From Polaribacter porphyrae (GTDB lineage: Bacteria; Bacteroidota; Bacteroidia; Flavobacteriales; Flavobacteriaceae), in assembly GCF_002954685.1 (NCBI RefSeq), contig NZ_MSCN01000001.1, positions 1,243,980-1,307,979 of the forward strand: a DNA stretch of 64,000 nucleotides, given 5' to 3'. The translations under genes and the position numbers were made by a program. The stretch's first letter is position 1, and each line of letters begins with the position of its first letter. This document shows positions 8,667-17,267 of the stretch, one piece after another. The notes beneath the pieces are model-generated. The model ran no database searches and had not been told where the DNA came from. It saw only the letters and a program-made list of their open reading frames with translations.

Positions 8667-10469
8667 TTAATATTCTAATCCGTAACCAAATTTAAATAAT
8701 GGTTTTATAGTATCGTCCCAAAAATTAGGACCGTATTTTCCTTTATAATCCTCTATTGATTTTGGCCAAGAATGAGGTAGTTTGCCTCTAAAATTATAAT
8801 CTCCAAAAAGCACTTCTGCAACTCCATCACCTTCTGAACCTAATAACCAAGCAGCAACAAAAGCATTTGATTGATTGATTTGTTCAGTAACAACTAATGG
8901 TCTTCCAGAAACCAAAACAACAACTGTTTTAACTCCTTTTTCTTGGTATGTTTTTATATATTGTTGATGTTCTGCTGTTAACGTTAATTTAAGTTGATTA
9001 GATTCATGACCTATATCTCCAAAAAATTCTGCATAAGGATTTTCGCCAACAACGATAATGGCTATATCTGCATCAAAATGATTGCCTGTTGCTTGTTTAT
9101 CAAAAATAACTTTTCCTTTGACTTGTCTTTTTATTCCATCTAAAATTGTAGTAGCACCTTTATAATTTTCTTTAGTTCCTTGCCAATTCACTGTCCAACC
9201 TCCAGATTGTAGTCCTGATGAATTTGCATGTTCACCAACAACAACAATTTTTTTTGTATCCTTTGATAATGGTAAGGTCTTATCTTCATTTTTTAACAAA
9301 ACTAAAGATTCTCTTACTGCTTGTTTTGCAATATCTCTATGTTTTTTTATTCCGATTTTAGAAACTAAATCTGATTTTGGAAAAGGGTTTTCAAAAAGCT
9401 CTAATCTAAATTTTTGACGTAAAATTCTTCTAACTGCATCATCAATTCTATCTAAAGAAATTGAGCCGTTATCAACACCTTTTTTAGCTCCTTTTTGAAA
9501 ACCATCTAAATCACCATCAACAGCCATAATTATATCTACTCCTGCATTTATAACATCATTTCCATTAAATCGTGAATATGCTTTCCAATCTGAAACTAAA
9601 ATTCCATCGAAATTCATTCCTACTTTTAGAGTATCTATCAACAATTGTTTATGATTGTGCATAGATGTTCCTGTAATAGAATTAAATGATGACATTACTG
9701 CTCCTATATTTTCTTTTACTGCAACTTTATATGGTGATAATAAACGTTCTTCTATTTGCTGTGCATTTAAAGAAGTATTTCCTCCTTCTACACCATAATC
9801 AGTAGCTCCATCACCAACAAAATGTTTTGCAGTTGCTATAACCGTAGTTGGGTCTGATAAATCTCCTTGATGACCTCTTACAGAAGCCCTAGTTAATTTT
9901 TCAGTTAATGCTGTACTTTCTGAAAATGCCTCATACACTCTTCCCCATTTTTCATTATAAGGTATAGCTATACAAGGTGAGAATACCCAGTTAAAACCAG
10001 TAGCCTGACTTTCTAATGCTGTGATTCTTGCTATCTCTTCAACTAGTTTTTCATTTTGAGTAGCACCTAAACCAATATTGTGTGGAAAAATAGTTGCTCC
10101 TTCAAATGTGTTTTGACCATGAACTGCATCTACAGCAAATAATAAAGGAATTGCTAATCTTGTGGACAAAGCTTTCTTTTGTAATTCTATAAATCTGTCT
10201 TGCCACTCTAAAGCAGTTTTACCAGGTGTAGGCCCTTGAGTATGAATTACTGATCCAATGAATTTAGAAGTAATATGCTCATCTGCAGATTCTTCAAAAT
10301 GTCTTATTTGAGACATTTGTCCGATTTTCTCTTCTAAAGTCATTAACTTTAAAAGAGAATCTACTTTTTGTTCTATTTGAGCTTCTTTACTAATTTTCAT
10401 TTGTTTTTTACATGAAAAACTTATTAATAAGAAACAACAAGCTATAAATTTTAGATAGTTGTTACTCAT
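8667..10469 (-). CDS. GH3 beta-glucosidase lipoprotein
   Basis: This 600-residue GH3 lipoprotein (lipobox LISFSC, Cys20) has the (beta/alpha)8 domain (about 35-360) and the alpha/beta sandwich domain (about 380-580). Substrate-binding KHFVGDG (K215-H216) and nucleophile Asp in ILVSDWKAY (D294) are present. The protein ends soon after the second domain and has no fibronectin III domain, as in the shorter ExoI-type beta-glucan glucohydrolases. Role: release of glucose from the non-reducing end of beta-gluco-oligosaccharides in the periplasm. It lies 5 bp after the phosphorylase gene, so translation of the two is probably coupled. Confidence 0.92.
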   Translation of the reverse strand: MSNNYLKFIACCFLLISFSCKKQMKISKEAQIEQKVDSLLKLMTLEEKIGQMSQIRHFEESADEHITSKFIGSVIHTQGPTPGKTALEWQDRFIELQKKALSTRLAIPLLFAVDAVHGQNTFEGATIFPHNIGLGATQNEKLVEEIARITALESQATGFNWVFSPCIAIPYNEKWGRVYEAFSESTALTEKLTRASVRGHQGDLSDPTTVIATAKHFVGDGATDYGVEGGNTSLNAQQIEERLLSPYKVAVKENIGAVMSSFNSITGTSMHNHKQLLIDTLKVGMNFDGILVSDWKAYSRFNGNDVINAGVDIIMAVDGDLDGFQKGAKKGVDNGSISLDRIDDAVRRILRQKFRLELFENPFPKSDLVSKIGIKKHRDIAKQAVRESLVLLKNEDKTLPLSKDTKKIVVVGEHANSSGLQSGGWTVNWQGTKENYKGATTILDGIKRQVKGKVIFDKQATGNHFDADIAIIVVGENPYAEFFGDIGHESNQLKLTLTAEHQQYIKTYQEKGVKTVVVLVSGRPLVVTEQINQSNAFVAAWLLGSEGDGVAEVLFGDYNFRGKLPHSWPKSIEDYKGKYGPNFWDDTIKPLFKFGYGLEY

Positions 10470-10474
10470 CGATA

Positions 10475-13400
10475 TTACTTTGTAATGGATACTTTTATAT
10501 GATTAATTTCATTAGTTCTTTCAAATAGTTTTGTGCTGATTTCTTTACTTAAAGATAAATCACTAAAATCTGTGGTTTTATCATTATTGAATATAACCTC
10601 TACACCTGTATTATCTGAAATTGAATACACAATTGGTACTTGACAATAAGTAAAGCACAATTGATTTTCATCAATATTTAACTGTTGATTTACACTATCT
10701 ACATCAACATAATTAAATGTTTGTGGTGCATCTAAAAACTCTGATTTTTTTAATAACCTTGGTTTAAAAGTAACTTTACCATTTTCAACAAAAACACCTA
10801 ACTCACCAATTCTAGATAAAATATCTTCTTTTACTTGACCTGTCATTCCTGGTTGCTGTGCACCTTTTGTAGCAGGTGTATGTGAATACGCATCTGTTGG
10901 AAAAGCACCATATAATTTTGGTGATTTATGTACACCAATACCAGCTTCAATTTCGTAATAATGGTCTAGTAATTTACCTATAACAACTTCATCTTCATTG
11001 GTATTTATTGCCAATAAACAATTTTCTTGAACTGCTAATAATAGTTTTGAAACCATATGCCAGTAAATAGAGCCTAAACCTTCATAACCAAAGAATGTTC
11101 CTGAACGTCCAGTAAACGATTTATGATCAAAAATATCTTCAAAAACTTCTAAAATATAATCTGTTTCTTTAGCTACTAAATCTTTATATTCTTCTGATAA
11201 ATTAGACAATGCATCTTTTACACTGTTTGCATTATTAAAATTACCATTGAAATGATAGTTACCTAAAATATCTCTTTCAACTATGCTTCTATCACCATCT
11301 TTTACTAATTTTGATAGTAATTTAGAGTTATCAACTTTACTTGAAGTAATATTATTTTTATTTTCAAATCTTGGCAAATCTTTATTTGGGTATAAAATAT
11401 AGCTGTATTGATCTGGTCTAAACAATGCAGAAGCTTTTAAACCATCTAACAAACTCAAAGCTTGTTTTGGTGTTAAATACCCAGAACTTAATGCTGCAAC
11501 TTGCCCTTCTAACATTTCTGACAGATAGGAAATTGAAATTTCTTTTTCGTTTTCTATTGTCATTAGGTTATAAGCATGATACATATTATCTGAACGTTTA
11601 TTGGCTCTTATACTATGATCTAAATAGTTTTTTGTTACAGCAAAAAAGTGCATTAAAGATGCTTTTGTAAGCGATGATTTTTTTGTTGAAAAACCTTCTT
11701 TATAAATTAACTCTCTATAATTACTTGCAGGTATGCCAACACCATCTAAAATTGTTTTTCTTTCGCTATTTGTTACTTTTCTACTTAAAATACCAGCATT
11801 TGCATCTAAAATTTGTAAGATTTCTGTGAACATTGTTGCAACTTCTTCAGATATACTGATTTCGGTAGTGTTTGCTTTTTCTACAACTTCTTCAAAGAAA
11901 TTGATAAATCTACGTAGGTAATATAATGTAACCATAGAAACTCCATTACCAACTAATGCGTTGTTGGCATCATTCCATTCAGGACGTTGTGTATTCAACC
12001 AAATACCTCCTTCTGGAATAAAGTTAGATACTTTTGCTAATACTGTAACGAGTAATTTTTCTATTAAGTTAACTTTATAAATACTATTATTTGCTGTTAG
12101 TAAAGCCCCATCAGCTCCTAATTCTGCTCTTCTTTCGTCAATTGTTTCGTTTAAACGATGATCAAAATCTATAGTATCTTTTGAATTCTTTAAAATATCT
12201 TGATATGATTTTATAATGTAAGGAACGTTTGCGTAGACAAAAATTTCATCATCAAACAACTCCGCTAATTTTGATGGATAATAATTTTCTATAAATTCTA
12301 AAAACTTTAGTAAATAGATAATTTGATGATCTCCCCAATAACCTATGTAAGACCAAGGGTCGTTTTCTTCAATAATTTCCCAATCAAAACCTCCTTTGGT
12401 AACTCTATAAGGATTATAACCTTCAAAAGTGGTAGCATTTAAAAACTTATGAATCATACTCTCTATAAATTGAGGATATGAGTGTGCTAATGCTTCCCAG
12501 TTTTGAAAAATATCTCTCCAATTACCTTCGTAATCTAATATTTTAGAGCCATCAACTTCACTTTTGGTATTAATAGAAAACTTATTCCAAGGTCTACTTG
12601 GGTCTCCATGTCTTCTACTAAATTTTAATGGTAAATATTCTAAACAAAGGCGTTTAAAATCTTTATCAGCGTCTTTTTCTGCTAATTCTTTTATAAATGA
12701 TAATGTAAATTCTTGTGGAAGTTGGTCTAACTCATTCTTTCTAGCTTTGTATAATTGCTTATTTGCATGAGCTAAATATGTAGTAAAATCATCTTTTCCG
12801 ATTGTATAATTATTATCAAAAATACCACCTCTCATAATATTGAAAAGTGTATTTGAAAAGTGTCTTGTATTTACGAGAGCATCGTTTGATAACTGAAGCC
12901 CATCAGAAGCTGCAGCTAAATTAATCAAGTTTTTTGTACCCTCTTCAATACTATCATTTAAAATTTGTTCAAGATTTTCATCACTTTTGATTAATACAGA
13001 AATACGAATAACATCAGAAACTGTTTGATTTACATTTGCTACTTGAATCCAAGTTTTTTCTGAATTTTCATCTAATTTGATGTCAGCATTTAAAAAATAT
13101 GCTCCTTTTTCTGCTTTAACATCTACTTCTTGCTCTAAAGTTACACCTCTTCTAAAATTATTTAATTGAGAAGATGATAATAAATAGGTTGGGTTTTTTA
13201 ATCCTAAAGACCATACTAAATTTGCTTTTAGAGCTTCACTAGGTTCTGCTTTATCTACAATAATAGCACTTAAAGCATAAATGCCTAGTCCAGAATCTTT
13301 CTGTAATTCACATTTTTTATATGCATCTACTAAATTACTTCTTATACCTTGTAAATCTGCACTTACACCATAAGGTAGAATGTTCTGTAAACCATCTATT

Positions 13401-13897
13401 AATGATATCTCTAACTTACTATTTGCATTGTTTTTTAAAGTAGCTTTTCTAACAAAACCATATTCATCACTAGAGTTCCACTCGTAGGTAAATGTAACTT
13501 CTAAATCATGATTAATTTCTTCAAAGATTAATTTATTTCCATAAATATTCTTGTACAAGTTTCTTGTAATCTTGTAAATACCTGCTTGTCTTTCAGAAAA
13601 AGGTTCCCATAAGTTTGTATTACCATTTTTAGTAATTTTAAATATAGATTTACAGCCTGTAGTTTCTGATAGTTCAGTTAATTTATCATCTGTATAATAT
13701 GGAAACAAAGAATAATCTGCATTCTTTCTACCTGCAGTTAATCCACCATTACTTGAAATAAACATCCAATGATTAGAATCTGAAACAATCGTCATAAAAA
13801 ATGGACGCATTGTATGACTATTGGATATTTTATAAAAAGATTCGTTATTGATTTCTAATAGTTCACCTCTAACTTCTAAAGTGGTAGTGTTGGTCAT
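10475..13897 (-). CDS. GH149-like beta-1,3-glucan phosphorylase
   Basis: This 1140-residue protein has no signal peptide. It resembles the GH94-type inverting disaccharide phosphorylases: an N-terminal beta-sandwich (about 1-300), an (alpha/alpha)6 barrel (about 380-900) and a C-terminal beta region. PEWNDANNALVGNG around residue 643 holds the likely catalytic acid (D643). Its length and its place in a GH16/GH17/GH30/GH3 locus fit GH149, beta-1,3-oligoglucan phosphorylases known from Euglena and bacteria, better than the shorter GH94. GH161 is the main alternative. It would convert imported laminari-oligosaccharides and phosphate to glucose 1-phosphate in the cytoplasm. It is the first gene after the palindrome at 14012-14047 and leads the run down to 3355. 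The family call is from memory. Confidence 0.72.
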   Translation of the reverse strand: MTNTTTLEVRGELLEINNESFYKISNSHTMRPFFMTIVSDSNHWMFISSNGGLTAGRKNADYSLFPYYTDDKLTELSETTGCKSIFKITKNGNTNLWEPFSERQAGIYKITRNLYKNIYGNKLIFEEINHDLEVTFTYEWNSSDEYGFVRKATLKNNANSKLEISLIDGLQNILPYGVSADLQGIRSNLVDAYKKCELQKDSGLGIYALSAIIVDKAEPSEALKANLVWSLGLKNPTYLLSSSQLNNFRRGVTLEQEVDVKAEKGAYFLNADIKLDENSEKTWIQVANVNQTVSDVIRISVLIKSDENLEQILNDSIEEGTKNLINLAAASDGLQLSNDALVNTRHFSNTLFNIMRGGIFDNNYTIGKDDFTTYLAHANKQLYKARKNELDQLPQEFTLSFIKELAEKDADKDFKRLCLEYLPLKFSRRHGDPSRPWNKFSINTKSEVDGSKILDYEGNWRDIFQNWEALAHSYPQFIESMIHKFLNATTFEGYNPYRVTKGGFDWEIIEENDPWSYIGYWGDHQIIYLLKFLEFIENYYPSKLAELFDDEIFVYANVPYIIKSYQDILKNSKDTIDFDHRLNETIDERRAELGADGALLTANNSIYKVNLIEKLLVTVLAKVSNFIPEGGIWLNTQRPEWNDANNALVGNGVSMVTLYYLRRFINFFEEVVEKANTTEISISEEVATMFTEILQILDANAGILSRKVTNSERKTILDGVGIPASNYRELIYKEGFSTKKSSLTKASLMHFFAVTKNYLDHSIRANKRSDNMYHAYNLMTIENEKEISISYLSEMLEGQVAALSSGYLTPKQALSLLDGLKASALFRPDQYSYILYPNKDLPRFENKNNITSSKVDNSKLLSKLVKDGDRSIVERDILGNYHFNGNFNNANSVKDALSNLSEEYKDLVAKETDYILEVFEDIFDHKSFTGRSGTFFGYEGLGSIYWHMVSKLLLAVQENCLLAINTNEDEVVIGKLLDHYYEIEAGIGVHKSPKLYGAFPTDAYSHTPATKGAQQPGMTGQVKEDILSRIGELGVFVENGKVTFKPRLLKKSEFLDAPQTFNYVDVDSVNQQLNIDENQLCFTYCQVPIVYSISDNTGVEVIFNNDKTTDFSDLSLSKEISTKLFERTNEINHIKVSITK

Positions 13898-13916
13898 TAT
13901 AAAACTGTACTTAAAA

Positions 13917-13932
13917 CATGCTATTTAGCATG
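13917..13932. promoter_or_regulatory. Short palindrome upstream of the phosphorylase gene
   Basis: A 16-bp perfect palindrome (CATGCTA / TAGCATG arms) lies 19 bp before the start codon of the GH149-like gene. It could be a hairpin in the leader or a binding site for a dimeric regulator. I see no second copy in the window. Confidence 0.3.
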
Positions 13933-14011
13933 AAAAACAATGTTTTTATTTTTAACTTTTATTTTAATTGTTGGTTGAAGTTTAAAACTTCTAAAAATTA
14001 CGTATGTAAAT

Positions 14012-14047
14012 ATGAGTTGGAAATTATTTAAATAATTTCCAACTCAT
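14012..14047 (-). terminator. 36-nt perfect inverted repeat, probable termination or processing hairpin
   Basis: An 18-bp perfect stem with no unpaired bases (arms begin ATGAGTTGGAAATTATTT) lies 7 bp after the stop codon of the PKD lipoprotein gene. The - strand transcript has only a weak U-tract after it. It may therefore be an intra-operon attenuator or an RNA-stabilising hairpin that separates the surface modules from the enzyme run starting at 13897. Confidence 0.5.
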
Positions 14048-14054
14048 CATTTTA

Positions 14055-14894
14055 TTATTGCTGAATAAGGTCATCAAAATAATATACATCACCATCACAA
14101 GCTGCTCCTCTTTCAAAATAGATCACAATATTTTTAAAAGTACCTGTATTGACATTAGAAAAATCGAATGTTAATTCTTGCCATTCACCTACTTGAGTAA
14201 TACTTGCAAGTCTTTGTTCGAAAGGGTTATTATTTGGAAAAGGTTGAAACTCTAATAATAATGTAACATCAGTGATTTGCGTTTCTGCATAAACTTTTAA
14301 CTTAAAGATTTTTTCTGACATTGTAGAAAAATCTAAAGAAGTATTCAAAACATACCCTGCACCAGACCAAGTTTCACAACCAATAGCTTTAGTATATGAA
14401 AAAACATTACAGCTAGAATTCACAGCATCTAATTTAGGATTAGTTACTATACCACCACCAATATTACCAAATGCATCAAAACTTGCATTACCATTCGCAT
14501 TCAAAAAAGTCCAGTTTAAAGGACCATTAGCTGGATCTATGTTTTCTGCTGTTTCATCAACACAACCATCTATTAATATTGAGTCTTCAACAGTACTAGA
14601 ACCATTTTCGTTGGTAGCAGTCAATTTTATAGTATAAGTTCCGTTAAGATACTTTTTAACTGGCTCTATTAATGTGGATGTAGTACCATCTCCAAAATCC
14701 CATAAATACGAAGTTGCATTTTCTGAAATATTGATAAAAGTTATTGTTTTACCTTCTTGAACTCTAGTGAATCTGGCTTCAACTGCTCCAAGAGCACTTG
14801 AGTTGTTATCTCCATTGTCTTCACAAGAATTTATCAATAGTATTGATAAGAGTGATAAAGAGATTATACTTACTTTTTTTATTAAATTTTTCAT
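14055..14894 (-). CDS. PKD-domain lipoprotein, putative beta-glucan-binding
   Basis: The frame is open to a Met codon at 14924, but the Met at 14894 is the better start because it gives a proper lipoprotein signal peptide (LLINSC, Cys24). It also removes an overlap with the GH16 gene. The 279-residue product has a PKD domain (about 35-115, with YLWDFGDGT) and a C-terminal beta-sandwich module (about 120-279, ending VYYFDDL) of the kind that binds glycans. There is no catalytic motif. It follows the GH16 laminarinase gene by 10 bp. GH16 enzymes often carry PKD and binding modules in one chain; here they look split into a separate surface lipoprotein. The binding role is inferred. Confidence 0.75.
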   Translation of the reverse strand: MKNLIKKVSIISLSLLSILLINSCEDNGDNNSSALGAVEARFTRVQEGKTITFINISENATSYLWDFGDGTTSTLIEPVKKYLNGTYTIKLTATNENGSSTVEDSILIDGCVDETAENIDPANGPLNWTFLNANGNASFDAFGNIGGGIVTNPKLDAVNSSCNVFSYTKAIGCETWSGAGYVLNTSLDFSTMSEKIFKLKVYAETQITDVTLLLEFQPFPNNNPFEQRLASITQVGEWQELTFDFSNVNTGTFKNIVIYFERGAACDGDVYYFDDLIQQ

Positions 14895-14904
14895 GATTTT
14901 TATA

Positions 14905-15756
14905 TTAATTATAAACTCTAACATAATCTACTAACATTCTTTGAGGAAAATCAGTTTCTGCATTTGGAGAGCCTGGTAGATTACCACCAACAGCAACATT
15001 TAAAATGATATGAAATGGTCTATTAAAAACCCATTCTCCTGTTCCGTCAGTTTCTTCTGAAACATCTGCAGGTGTTATAGATTGATATAAATCTCCATCT
15101 ACATACCAGTTGATTTGGTTTGGTGTCCACTCAACTCCAAAAACATGAAAACCAGTATCAAATCTATCATTTTGAATTTCATATTTTTTTGTTATTGAGT
15201 TAGCTCCAGAATAATTTGGACCATGTATAGTTCCAAAAACAGTAGTTGGCTCATCACCCAAAAATTCCATGATATCAATTTCACCTATTTGAGGCCATAC
15301 TAGTGATCCATTATTATCATCGCCTAAAAGCCAAAATGCTGGAAAAATTCCCTTACCAGTTGGTAATTTTATTCTAGCTTCAAACCTTCCATATTGCTGA
15401 TCTAATTTCCCTTTTGTAGTAATTCTTGCAGAAGTATAAGATTTGCCTTGAAAATCTTCTTCTTTAGCAGTTATAATTAGTACACCATTTTGTACTGTTA
15501 CATTATCACTTCTATCAGTGTAAGTTTGTAGTTCATTATTACCCCAACCAGGTATTCCTTGTGCTGTTCCATCACCCGTTAAAAGATTCCATTTTCCTGA
15601 ATCTGGTGTACCATTTGTATCAAATTCATCTGCCCAGACTAAATTATTGAGTGTAGCCACAGTTTGAGTTTCATCTGTATCGCAGCTTAAAAATATTATA
15701 AAGCTAAGACAAAATAGAACTTTAAATTGTAATTTATTTTTAAATATATTTTTCAT
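14905..15756 (-). CDS. GH16 laminarinase (endo-beta-1,3-glucanase) lipoprotein
   Basis: This 283-residue lipoprotein (IFLSC, Cys25) is a single-domain GH16 enzyme. The catalytic signature GEIDIMEFLG gives nucleophile E159, assisting D161 and acid/base E164; the Met between D161 and E164 is typical of laminarinases. The surrounding WADEFD, YGRFEARIK and FWLLG strands match the beta-jelly roll. It cuts internal beta-1,3 bonds of laminarin, most likely on the cell surface, to make oligosaccharides for the SusC/D pair. It follows the 15775-17256 lipoprotein by 18 bp. Confidence 0.93.
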   Translation of the reverse strand: MKNIFKNKLQFKVLFCLSFIIFLSCDTDETQTVATLNNLVWADEFDTNGTPDSGKWNLLTGDGTAQGIPGWGNNELQTYTDRSDNVTVQNGVLIITAKEEDFQGKSYTSARITTKGKLDQQYGRFEARIKLPTGKGIFPAFWLLGDDNNGSLVWPQIGEIDIMEFLGDEPTTVFGTIHGPNYSGANSITKKYEIQNDRFDTGFHVFGVEWTPNQINWYVDGDLYQSITPADVSEETDGTGEWVFNRPFHIILNVAVGGNLPGSPNAETDFPQRMLVDYVRVYN

Positions 15757-15774
15757 TGTTAATGTTTTCTACTG

Positions 15775-17256
15775 TTAATTTTTATAAAAATATACATTAT
15801 CTACCCAAATATCTGATATAGTATTTGAAGAAACAAAGAATATTTGCCCTAAAGAACTTGGGTTATTGAACCCTGAAAAGCTTGACAGTGGAACGTCTAC
15901 ACTTACCCACCCATTAGCATCTGCATTCCTCAAAGCAGCAGCATTAACAGTGTAAGTGCCTCCTGATGTTGTGCCTGAACCTGTACCACTTTCAAATTCA
16001 ATTCTTATAAAATCTCCATTATCTACATTTTCTCTAACATTTATGTTTACATGAAAATGGGTGGTAGCACTTACATCTACATTAGATACAGCTTCATACA
16101 TACCAATACTTACAAAGTCAAGCATTTTATAATTGATTATATTATCTAAATCTCCGTTAACAAAAGGAGCTTGAATATCTACATTGTTAGGATCTGAACC
16201 AGCTCCTCCTGTTGTATTCGATCCTTGAAAAAATCCATTGTAATGTCTTACAGGAACATTAGTGTAAGCATCACTAAAAATAGAAACTACATCACTGGCT
16301 GGTTTTGTAGGAACAGGTGCATGTGGAAATGAGCCTTGACCATTTATAATTAAAGATCCTTTAGCTTGAACGTTTGCTAATTGCGCAGTAACTTTTGACC
16401 TACCCACACCAATTACTGGGGCAAAAATACCTCCATCATTATTAAATTGGAAATCACCAGTTACTGATGAGTCACTAGATTCAAAATCGAAATAAGAAGG
16501 TGCTATTGTAATATTCTGATTTATTCCATTTGGTAAATTATAAACTGCACCTAAACCTGTAATTGTTTGTCTAACTCCGGTAAAAGCATTTATTTCTTCA
16601 TCGTTACCATTTTGAATATAAAAGTTTTTCAATTTTAATGTACCTAATTTCTCAAATTTAATTTCATCAATCCAAAAAGTAAATGCCTGACCACCAGTAC
16701 TTTCTGTACCAGCAGAAAAAATAAACATTCCTTTTTCTTGAGTTAACTTACTTGGATCAGGAATTGGAATAATTACTTTTTTCCAACCTGTTGATAACTC
16801 ATAATTTTGAATTGTTACAGGGTGAGTATCTGTAATAAAATCAGTTCCAAAACCGAGTAAACCTACTTTAGCTGAAGTGGTACCTTTTATCCAAAAAGTT
16901 AACGCATCGAAACCTGACAAATCTCTTCCTTCTCCTCTATCTCTAAATATACCGCCTATAAAACCTCCATTAGGATCGCTAGGTGATGGTACATCAACTC
17001 TTATTGAGCTAGTTCCTTCATAAAATATTATTTCATCTGTACCAAAACCTTCTGTATTTGCTCCTCCTGCTGGATCGAACGAGATAAAGAATTCATCTGT
17101 AAGACCTACTGGAGCGTCTATAAATACATTTGCTGTAGTAGGAAATGTTGCAAAATTATTCTCGTCTGTTATGTCTCTTTCACAACTTGTTGTGGTCAAT
17201 AGAATCAGACCTAAAAAGAATGTGATTTTTGAATATATAAATTTATTTGTTTTCAT
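15775..17256 (-). CDS. Multi-module surface glycan-binding lipoprotein
   Basis: This 493-residue lipoprotein (TTTSC, Cys25) has three visible parts: a CBM-like beta-sandwich (about 60-205, closing with FWIDEIKFEK), a Big-type Ig-like domain (about 205-305), and a second beta-sandwich (about 315-493). The last part starts DVVSIFSDAYTNV and ends IWVDNVYFYKN. Its opening is nearly the same as that of a module in the 733-residue lipoprotein at 21737-23938 (DVISIFSDAYTDV), so the two genes share a binding module. No catalytic residues are seen. It lies between the barrel fusion gene (11 bp away) and the GH16 gene, which suggests a surface complex that holds beta-glucan for the enzymes. Confidence 0.75.
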   Translation of the reverse strand: MKTNKFIYSKITFFLGLILLTTTSCERDITDENNFATFPTTANVFIDAPVGLTDEFFISFDPAGGANTEGFGTDEIIFYEGTSSIRVDVPSPSDPNGGFIGGIFRDRGEGRDLSGFDALTFWIKGTTSAKVGLLGFGTDFITDTHPVTIQNYELSTGWKKVIIPIPDPSKLTQEKGMFIFSAGTESTGGQAFTFWIDEIKFEKLGTLKLKNFYIQNGNDEEINAFTGVRQTITGLGAVYNLPNGINQNITIAPSYFDFESSDSSVTGDFQFNNDGGIFAPVIGVGRSKVTAQLANVQAKGSLIINGQGSFPHAPVPTKPASDVVSIFSDAYTNVPVRHYNGFFQGSNTTGGAGSDPNNVDIQAPFVNGDLDNIINYKMLDFVSIGMYEAVSNVDVSATTHFHVNINVRENVDNGDFIRIEFESGTGSGTTSGGTYTVNAAALRNADANGWVSVDVPLSSFSGFNNPSSLGQIFFVSSNTISDIWVDNVYFYKN

Positions 17257-17267
17257 TTTCTTTCTTT

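Noticed and set aside
14895..14924. Ten-residue upstream extension of the PKD lipoprotein
   Set aside because: The extension would put a charged, unusual leader before a perfect lipoprotein signal peptide and overlap the GH16 gene; the Met at 14894 is better.
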